Shown here: positions 56,901-64,000 of the stretch, piece after piece
Layout: each line of letters begins with the position of its first letter
Numbering within the stretch: the first letter of the stretch is position 1
Assembly: GCF_964340395.1 (NCBI RefSeq)
Contig: NC_135566.1
Span: 4,909,501 to 4,973,500 of the forward strand
Origin: Glandiceps talaboti
Taxonomy: Eukaryota; Hemichordata; Enteropneusta; Spengelidae
Reading direction: 5' to 3'
Length of the DNA stretch: 64,000 nucleotides
Translations under genes and position numbers: made by a program
The notes under the pieces: generated by a model
Told to the model about the DNA's origin: nothing
Seen by the model: the letters and a program-made list of their open reading frames with translations, nothing else
Databases searched by the model: none

Positions 56901-59900
56901 GTGTGCACATGTCGAGTGTTTCATTCCAATATATGGAATCATGTTGACAAATACATGGTTTTCAATAAAATTTACAATCTCATGCTAAGATTTCATGGAC
57001 TCAGTTTAAAATTTGCATCACCTCAGTCTCTTCCATGCTAGGTACAAGATCATTATCAACTGACAAGTTTTACATTTCAAGGTGAATCTTAGTAGAACCA
57101 GGTGTCATTTTGAACTCAATATGCTAATTAGGACTGAAAAACTTTGGGTGCCATAGACTCAGGACAACAAAACGCATTTTGAACTGAATTGAGCAAAGTT
57201 ATCTTTGTACACCGTACAACATGCTATTCCCATAATCAACTCTCTAAACCTAAAAATTTAACTTTATATAAATGTGTAATCTTTTAATTTCATATGGAAT
57301 CTATTTTTGTAATTCCCTATAGTAGCATCTTTTTCTCCTCATGAAAAAACAAATACATTTTCAGTGAAATGTTTTATACCAGTGCAAAGTCTTACTATCA
57401 AATATTTCTATACATTTCATTCAAATTTGAGAAGAAAATATACCTTGACAATAAAGTGTTCTGTGATATATCTTTCAAGAAAACAATCTCCTCTGTTACT
57501 AGCTAGTTTATATTGACACAAGAGTTTGTTGACAGTAACCATTACAGTTGCGAAGGAAAAAAGAAGGTAAAATCTTGTAACATTTATAACATATAACATA
57601 TGTTTGGTCTAAAGTGTTAAACTGTCATATCCTCTGCAAGGTTTGTTATATGAGTGGCACTGGAAAGTCAATCAAATCTACCACAGTTCCCTTGTCAAAC
57701 CTGGAATTTCCCATAAAATGTGTGGTGCTAGGCATGCAAACCTGTGCAAATTTTACCATGTACTGATGTATTTCCCTTGTCTGTCACTGGGAGTTCCCAA
57801 ACCTTAAGCAAAACACAGCTAGCTTTGCCCCACTTTTATCATTTTTCAAGAATCTTCCATCTCGACAAAAACACTACTTTGAATAATCACACATCAATCT
57901 TTCTTTTTTTCTAGTTATATAATTTTATCAAGGAATTTCTATCTCAGAAAAATCTATTCATTATATACACATATGGGGTGATAGATATGAAAAAATGATA
58001 TATATCAAAATGATATAATAATAATACTTTAGGTTTTCAGTCGTGATGAAGATGATGATGATGGTGATGATGACAATGAAGAGGGGTGACAATACATGCA
58101 TCATTTAAATTATAAGTGTGGAGGAGTCAACTAGTCTAAGGTTTCTCTATTTTTTTTTACTGTAGACTCACCCTGCAGAGGAGTAACTATCGGAATATGA
58201 ACTGCTATCTGAATCACTCTCAGAATCTGAAGAATCATACTTCTTGTGACGACGGTGTTTTCTGGGTGGAGACTCACTTGGAGACCTACAAAGAAAAATA
58301 CTACCATCAATATTCCGTGATTGTACTCTTTGGGATAAAACTACTAAAACAAATGTAACTCCTACCATCAATGTGAAAATCAAATTCTTGGCATTTGTAC
58401 AATTATTTCACCTCAAGTGAGAAGGTTATAACAGAACATAAAGATTGGATTCTCTCATGTAAAATACATTTGTGCGAAATGAGTTGGAATCATTGTCAAC
58501 CAAGAAATCTAATCACATGATTATAATTTCCATGACATTTCAGGTAACGAGAATCATACATGGTCGTATGCATGTCTTTAATAGAGAACTGGCAACAAGT
58601 CCTTTTTATATACACATGACATACATATTATGAAGACGGAAGTCAAATAACTTGAGAAAGTCTTTGAGGTACAAAACTATACTCTAGTATTCAAGTCATT
58701 TTTTTTTTGCAAGTGCTTTTCAGTATGATTTTTTAATATCAAGAATGTCTTACGAAATTACGTGAGGGCTCATCACTGTCGTAAGGGATAAGATTGTTTC
58801 ATGTATATTCATGAGTTATGATTCACTCATTACACAAGTCTGTCAAGTATGTCTACCATCAGCTGTAGCCATGGTTATATTCATTCAACAATATGGAGAA
58901 TCCTGTTGTCTTACCTCTTGCGATGATGCTTTCGCTTCCCTTTGTGTCTACGCTTGCTTGGGCTTGATCTATGAATAGTGGAAATATACATATCAGTTTG
59001 TTATGTTGCGATGTTTACACAATTCACAGACTACATGTCACATCCACTGAAACAAGTAGATAGCCCAAGTAAGTTTTCAACTCTCACAAAACATGACTAG
59101 AGAATCCTGGATAGGAGTACCTGTGGTTGACCGAGATAGGGGTGTGCCACAGTGTGACTAATTTCATTAAATTTCATGAGAGAATGTGGGGAAATATGTG
59201 TTTGCACTTTTGCTAAGCAGCATATTCATTTAAAACAACTACCACGTACTATATGAACATCATTTGTACTTTGTTGAGATGATTTCAATGTGATCATATT
59301 TTATAAAGTCATCCAACATCACAAGACTATGATTAGTTAATATACTGAACTTTTCAAAGCCAATCTTTCATCATAAGAGAGATTCCCTTCAGCATATTAA
59401 CAGTCTGTAAATTGACATTCTCTAAAAAAAAAATATAATCCGCACTTGAATTTACCTTGTGGCCCCATCAGACACAGATTGGTTTTCATACAAATAGTCT
59501 GTAATTCACTAAAGGTAAGCAGTTTCTTTCAAGAATAGGGACACATATGGCCAGAAACACTTTCTGACCACTGGAACCCATTATGAGTCATAAATAGTAC
59601 ATATACGGATATCCTATATGCATGGCAGTATCAAGTAAAACAACATCAAAAGAACAAACCTGTGCTTTTTACTCTTTTTGGATGATTCTTCAGATCTAAT
59701 GAAAAGACAAGAAAAAAAAAAGAGAAAATACATACACAAAAAAGGTACTGTTAAGACTTTGCAGTCAGTAAAACATATTTTTTTATGTGTGCAGAAGTGA
59801 GGGATACCCAATCACCATAGAGACATGACACGAAAAGAGAAGCACTCCTATAGCCAAATAGAACTGGACACAAAGAACTCTATCATAGCAACAAACAACA

Positions 59901-61748
59901 CAATATAGCATTAAGATTAGATCTGCTGCCCCCACACTAAGTGCAATGAAGTGATGACATGACAAACCCAAACCTGACCAGCGAGGGCGCTGTTTCACAG
60001 TGGATGAAAAGTTGACCATTTGGAGAGTTCATCCCATTCTAATTATGATATCTTTTATAGTTAGCTGCTATTAGCTTACACTCCATTAACAGAAAAAACA
60101 AAAATGATAACAACAGGACAGTTTGTAAAAAAAAACTAGGCCTTTTTCAAGAGTGATGTATGCCATAGTACGTGTTTAACAACTCTGGCTGAGCAGTGTT
60201 AGTCAATAAGCAAGGCAACAGACAAAAACAAAAAGATAGAAAAACTAAAATATATAAAGTCAACGAAAAATATAAAGATTTATACCTAACATGGTGCTTT
60301 TTTTTAAAGACATGCTAAGACAGAGAGAATGTGATGTTTAAGAAGAGAGGGTGCAGGGAGTACAAGAAAATTGGGAAATCATCACAAGACGCAGAAAGAC
60401 AAGTTATGTTGTTGTTTTTTAAGTCCGAAACAGAAAAGACAAGACGAGGGACAGATAGAAACAAGGAAAAGCTGGGATAATGGAGACGAAAATGATGAAA
60501 GAAAACATGCAGCTGGAAAAATGTGATTGCTACTTTGTTAGAAATGAAAAACTAAAATCAATGGGGTACAAAAAGGCTCCTACGAGATGTCTGCATGTGT
60601 GGTAGGATGTGTATGCAAACTGAAAAAATACTACAATGTATGCACAGATGACCCTTCTTTTAAGGATATCACAACAGTGAATGGTTTACCTTGAAGTAGA
60701 AATAAATGCCTGCTAAAATTTAAAGACTAAGCACAAGAGAAATGAAAAGAGACATCTCGGGGTTATTTCAATTTCATATCAGCTTCGTAACAACCTCTAG
60801 TTGTGTGAAAGGGGGAGGGGGATTTACAGTGACGATATTCACTGACTTGGGGAGGGGGGAGGGGAGGGAGAGAAAGAAGGTTAGGTAAGAGTTATACACA
60901 TATTCCGGTAAGGCAGTATGGAAACAAAAAAAAATAGAATTGTTATCTAGGACAACAATACTTCAAACAAAACTACAGAAAAAACAGATGTCATTTTTTT
61001 TAAACCACTTTCACAGGAATAAAAAAAAAAAGGAAAAACAAACCGAAATACTATTTTGCTGAGCATGCATCTTGTGGAGAGCTCTTATTTGAAATTTACA
61101 GGGCTACTATGTCAAAGCAGCAGTAGTTAGTATTTAACGATACTGACCAAAAATATTTGTCCAAATTTTTGATCTCCATACAAATTGGGAATTTAAGGAA
61201 GGCATTTTACCTTGCTTCCCTAAAAGGTGAAGGCATAGGAAAGAAAGAAAAAGACATCATTTGCTCTACAAACCAAAATCACAATACACTTCTGCTGACA
61301 AGTCAACCTGTACATGTACCTAAGCTAGACAGGAAGCAATTAAAATGTCAGTCATTATTGTGACAAGACTCAAATCCAACACTGTCAGTTAGTAATCCAA
61401 TCTCAGTAGAAACTGTCGTCTTCTTTTTTATTTCTGCTTCTGAGCACTACTCACGAATAAATTCACATAACATTTTCCCTTCTTTTTCCATTTCTGCTTC
61501 TTAACAAGTATCAGCTGATAAAGTCAGTGAAACTGAAAGTTCCACTTCTGAGGTATTTTTCTGAGAAATTTACATTTAACATGAAAGTTTCATTTTGAAA
61601 GTCATTGTACTAACTGTTGATGGACATTGAGTCTCATGGCGTATAGGGAGGGAGGTATACAGTAGATTACTGTAAAGCTTACCGATCACGTTTTCGTTTG
61701 TGAGACTTTTTCTTCTTCTCCTTGCGAGCTGGAGACTCACTATCAGAC
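47753..61748 (-). CDS. SRRM2/3/4: SRRM2/3/4 splicing factor with eMIC domain (3' part of gene)
   Basis: Nine exons are recognised, read right to left: 61683-61748, 59660-59695, 58915-58968, 58172-58285, 53198-53455, 52304-52387, 51502-51747, then either 50018-50108 (own stop) or 47753-47933. The protein is a chain of Arg/Ser, Lys and Ser/Asp/Glu stretches. The diagnostic part is the end: RRRRDSPSHLEARRITS joined to ARKRPVPYHRETPQSSS, which matches the eMIC (enhancer of microexons) of vertebrate SRRM3/SRRM4 (PRRITSARKRPIPYYRPSP). SRRM proteins act in the spliceosome; eMIC is needed to activate neural microexons. The N-terminal cwf21 domain is not seen and should lie beyond 64000. NKTR and PPIG, also RS-rich, lack this ending. 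More exons may be hidden in the long introns. Confidence 0.92.
48644..48736. mobile_element. Mutator-like MITE copy 4 with perfect 9-bp target duplication
   Basis: Starts TAGACTGTAGAATACG, ends CGTACTTTACAGGCTA; GATTTCTGG flanks both sides (48635-48643 and 48737-48745). Lies in the intron that separates the two eMIC exons. Confidence 0.88.
50018..50108 (-). CDS. SRRM2/3/4: SRRM2/3/4 alternative terminal exon (no complete eMIC)
   Basis: Acceptor CCCTACAAAG|GTCACC accepts phase 2 and encodes SPARRYDRRSRSPYYRERHS then SRSPRYYRR and TAG at 50018-50020. It is coding-like (RS, in frame) and so probably real rather than a cryptic exon. Using it cuts the eMIC in half. Whether it is a last exon with its own poly(A) site or a stop-carrying cassette is not clear; no AATAAA is obvious just downstream. 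Confidence 0.82.
51502..51747 (-). CDS. SRRM2/3/4: SRRM2/3/4 exon with N-terminal half of eMIC
   Basis: Acceptor ATTCTTAG|GTCTC, donor ACAAG|GTGAGC, phase 2-2, 246 bp. RS repeats (RSYSRSYSPRRRHSRSPSYS and ASPSYSNYSPSKDE, like SRRM4 SPSYSRYSP) lead into SWSPPRRRRDSPSHLEARRI T. The eMIC signature continues only if this exon is joined to 47753-47933. Confidence 0.94.
51868..51905 (+). repeat. Dispersed repeat with CTCF-like core, copy 3
   Basis: TTTTGGCCACTGGGAGTGCT then GTTCGGAAGCAGC, matching the 26500-26560 copy (GTTCAGAAGCAGC). Confidence 0.75.
52304..52387 (-). CDS. SRRM2/3/4: SRRM2/3/4 exon (84 bp)
   Basis: Acceptor TTTTTCAG|GGGCC, donor AAAAG|GTACGA, phase 2-2. Encodes RGRSPGHDRKSYRRRYDSTS then SNESTSRK. 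Confidence 0.88.
53198..53455 (-). CDS. SRRM2/3/4: SRRM2/3/4 exon (large RS exon)
   Basis: Acceptor TTTTCCAG|GTCATC, donor AGAAG|GTATTA, phase 2-2, 258 bp. Dense RS content: SRKSRGSRKSRRESRSSSSE, ERSRSPEKRRSREKRSRRDK and SDRSKSRSPSGDRKRRS. Confidence 0.92.
53892..53987. mobile_element. Mutator-like MITE copy 5 (old)
   Basis: TAGTCGGTAAGATAC at the left and GCTTACAGTCTA at the right; the flanking 9-mers CATTTAGTG and CATTCAGAG agree at 7 of 9 bases, consistent with an old duplication. Confidence 0.65.
54957..55172. mobile_element. Single-copy relative of the 8316-8722 element
   Basis: Has TTAAAGGAAAAACCCAGTCA at one end and TGACTGGAATTTTGCTTGA at the other (inverted), with TGATGTCATTTCCTG and CACAAACCTTTGCAGGAAT inside, as in the 41-bp minisatellite unit. 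Confidence 0.7.
55768..56173. mobile_element. TIR element, about 406 bp
   Basis: TTGAAGGGGAAGGATAC at 55768-55784 is matched by the complement of GTATCCTTTCCCTTCAA at 56157-56173. A 5' AGGGAAGGATACCTTGTGAA at about 3358 hints at a relative there. Confidence 0.7.
56638..56795 (+). repeat. Tandem repeat, period about 33 bp
   Basis: Four to five units of GGTATGGGAAATGCTGATTC plus CAGGACTGTT, diverged at the edges. Confidence 0.88.
58172..58285 (-). CDS. SRRM2/3/4: SRRM2/3/4 exon (Ser/Asp-rich)
   Basis: Acceptor CTTTGTAG|GTCTCC, donor GCAGG|GTGAGT, phase 2-2. Encodes RSPSESPPRKHRRHKKYDSS then DSESDSDSSSYSDSYSSA. Confidence 0.88.
58915..58968 (-). CDS. SRRM2/3/4: SRRM2/3/4 exon (54 bp)
   Basis: Acceptor ATTCATAG|ATCAAG, donor AAGAG|GTAAGA, phase 2-2. 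Encodes RSSPSKRRHKGKRKHHRK. Confidence 0.85.
59660..59695 (-). CDS. SRRM2/3/4: SRRM2/3/4 exon (36 bp)
   Basis: Acceptor TTCATTAG|ATCTG, donor CACAG|GTTTGT, phase 2-2. Encodes RSEESSKKSKKH. Very short, but phases and composition fit its neighbours. Confidence 0.78.
59696..61682 (-). other. SRRM2/3/4 intron (2.0 kb)
   Basis: No exon recognised. Very purine-rich on the plus strand, with AGGGGG-type and poly-A tracts (60780-61030), hence pyrimidine-rich in the transcript. A CTCF-like TGACCAGCGAGGGCGCTG is at about 59977. Confidence 0.6.
61683..61748 (-). CDS. SRRM2/3/4: SRRM2/3/4 exon (Lys-rich)
   Basis: Acceptor TCCATAG|GTCTGA, donor GATCG|GTAAGC, phase 2-2. Encodes SDSESPARKEKKKKSHKRKR then DR. 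Confidence 0.85.
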
Positions 61749-64000
61749 CTATGGAATACAACAACATTCTTCATTACAATACACTGCTTTGACAAAGGAT
61801 CATGTTACATTTAGAAAAAGAAAAACACAGAAAGAATATCACAGGGGCAAAATAAAAACGGAAAAGTAGCACATGCGTACTTTATACTAAACTGATATAC
61901 CATTTGTCTTATAGTATATAATTCACCATACAAATTGCACATGTTAGTTTACTTCAAAAACAGACACTGTCACAGAGATGGCATCCAGGAAAAATTAACA
62001 AAATATAAAAACGAAAACTAAGTACAACTGATAGACAGAAAGTGACAGCCGCCGTCTTCTCTCAATCTTAAGTTTAATTGGTATGTGTCTGGAGGTTATA
62101 CAGCGTATCCTTACCTAACGCCTGGGAAGGCCAATTATGTAATGTGTCAAGAAATAATTTTGAGTATTAATACAGATATCAGTAAATGTAAGGTAGGCGT
62201 ATGTGAAGGTAGAATGCGCCTCGGGACAATGTCATTTAATCAAAGTTCTGAAAACTTCTCCAAACTTTGCTTCTGGTTCTTTTGAAATAATAAAGCAAAT
62301 TTGGGGTCCACTTATCTTCTTTTTTCAAGGAAACCGGCAATATTTTGTTTTCCTGTTGAGGTTAACACAATATTTGGCGGCCATATTGAATTCTAAAATG
62401 GTAGCATTTTGATAACATTTTGACCTTAATTTCAAAAATTTGTAAGGTGACCCCAACCTTTTTTTCTTGATTTGAACTGAAAATGGGTTTGAGTTTTCTT
62501 GAACAAAGTAACAGCAAAAGTTTAAAGAGAGTATTTCCGAGGCGCATTTCACTTTAATAGATAATGAGACTTGACATTCATACTTAGAAAGGTAGGTAGG
62601 TGATATATATATAATACTCGGAATACAAAAGTACAAAGATACACAACTTCCAGTGTGGAAACACTACTTTTTTTTCATTTAATTAATATAAATTCATGCT
62701 GCTGGGGGTAACTAGACAAAATAACAATACAGCTGTTGAGTGTCTCAAACTTACAATCAGCGAATAAAGAATTTTTAAATTAAGACAGGAACTTTTGTTG
62801 GATTGATTTATAACAACAGATTTCATCAAGATCAAACCGTCAACTCTGGTAATTTGTTCTCTGGGGTTGTGGTGTGTGGCATACAAACATATACATACTC
62901 TGGGGATTGTGTTGATGTACGTGGATATAAAACGGTTATTGCTAAAATGCATATCATAATTACATAGCATTTAGTGCTTTGATTTATAAACATTTATAAT
63001 ATCATACGTGACATTATCTAAGTCAAACTGACTTCAAACATTGCAAATTTCTAGAATTTGTTTTTTTTCCGGATGTATTTTTTTTATTCTGTAAGTTTAA
63101 AAATGAAGAGTTTGAGCATGGAATACTATCCACATTCGAAGGATCCTTGCAGAAAATCCCGAGACAACTAAAATTTTCATCTTATTTCCAATCCCAGAAT
63201 ATCCACACAAACAACAAAGAACAGGTATACCCAAGTTTCTGGTTTGACTGATAATTCCATAACATGAAGGAAGATCCTGACCTTTATGCAAGAAAAGACT
63301 AAATATTCCATGTGGAAATTCAAGTATGAACTGCCTTTAAAATCATACAGCCTTTAATAGTCTCAATTAACACTGAGTTTCTGAAGGTGGCAAGCCTTAA
63401 ATTCATATTCCATGATATTCATTGCTCCTAGTATAGGTCCTGGACAAGGAAGTCTCAATCCTATGTGTGTGCATTTGTTACAAGTTGACACAATTCTGTT
63501 CTAGAAAGTAAAGATACGTTGACACCTTGTACTCCTTTTTACCAATCTGTCTGTTTATGGTATATTTACTTGCTGTGGCAGTATAAATGGACCTATACTA
63601 GGAAGAAACCAGTTAATTTCATGTGTTGTCAAAATATGAAATAATATCCTGGCAAAGGTTTTGATTGACTGCTTTATTTCTTATTCCAAATAAAATGAAG
63701 TCGATATTTTTATCTACTTTGTTTAATCCACTTCAAACATTGTATCAATACACCATTATTTTCCATCTACTAGTATTTAAAGCTTGCCAGCATCAATGTG
63801 TATATTATTATGTTAAGATTCTTTTTTTTTCCTTTTTTTTTAATTTGGTCTATCATGCAAGCTAATGAGTGCAGATGCATGCCATATCCACTACGTTATA
63901 CAACTACACAATGATACCGGTGTTGCATAATAACTACACCATGCTTCCCTTTGTGCACTGAATACAATGTAAGTAAATATACAACATTTGCACCAAAAGA
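61749..64000. other. Right edge, probably intron of SRRM2/3/4
   Basis: No further RS-type or cwf21-like exon was found on the minus strand. Apart from the TIR element at 62210-62553 nothing is recognised. The gene's 5' part should lie to the right of the window. Confidence 0.5.
62210..62553. mobile_element. TIR element with one YY1-like motif
   Basis: TAGAATGCGCCTCGGGA at the left and TATTTCCGAGGCGCATTTC at the right are inverted. On the minus strand the interior matches 15224-15631, including TTAGAATTCAATATGGCCGC. Confidence 0.75.

Larger units (their letters stand above)
53456..58171 (-). other. SRRM2/3/4 intron (4.7 kb)
   Basis: No further RS-type exon was found. Contains a divergent Mutator-like MITE (53892-53987), a single-copy relative of the 41-bp minisatellite element (about 54957-55172), a 17-bp-TIR element (55768-56173) and a 33-bp tandem repeat (56638-56795). 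Confidence 0.6.

Noticed and set aside
47753-61748. NKTR or PPIG (RS-rich cyclophilins) as identity of the SR gene
   Set aside because: Considered from the RS exons alone, but the RRITSARKRPVPYHR ending is specific to the SRRM2/3/4 eMIC.

Overview
The window is animal nuclear DNA: AT-rich, intron-rich, with GT-AG introns, long gene-poor stretches, many microsatellites, minisatellites and small terminal-inverted-repeat (TIR) elements. Protein similarity recognised from memory, with no database search, points to an invertebrate deuterostome such as a hemichordate or amphioxus. The exact species cannot be fixed from the sequence.

Five protein-coding genes can be rebuilt exon by exon. Left to right they are: CUSTOS (minus, 6450-11158), a lysine-rich nuclear protein; SLC35E4 (plus, 11662-14593), a nucleotide-sugar/triose-phosphate-type transporter with two coding exons; DGCR2 (minus, 22486-36739), a cell-surface protein with a C-type lectin domain, a VWC domain, one membrane segment and two PPPPY motifs; PXMP2 (plus, 36981-41594), a Mpv17/PMP22-family peroxisomal membrane channel; and the 3' part of an SRRM2/3/4 splicing factor (minus, 47753 to at least 61748, with its 5' end beyond the window). 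CUSTOS/SLC35E4 and DGCR2/PXMP2 are head-to-head pairs, the latter with only 241 bp between start codons. PXMP2 and SRRM2/3/4 converge.

The most interesting locus is SRRM2/3/4. Its last two coding exons join to encode the eMIC domain, the segment that lets SRRM3/4 activate neural microexons. Between these two exons lies a 91-bp exon with its own stop codon that would end the protein without the complete eMIC. The locus therefore appears able to make eMIC-plus and eMIC-minus proteins, and all internal exons seen are in the same phase (2-2).

The human counterparts lie on 12q24 (SRRM4, CUSTOS, PXMP2) and 22q11-q12 (DGCR2, SLC35E4), so the window looks like a preserved piece of the pre-duplication linkage group behind those two regions.

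The non-coding part holds: a tandem array of CTCF-like motifs (1485-1747) and a dispersed repeat carrying a CTCF-like motif; a family of about 100-bp TIR elements with 9-bp target duplications (Mutator-like); a 235-bp near-palindrome of the same insertion type; an approximately 2.1-kb decayed DNA transposon in PXMP2 intron 2; a long-TIR element family of about 340 bp; elements carrying YY1-like motifs; and several minisatellites, one of them inside a TIR element.
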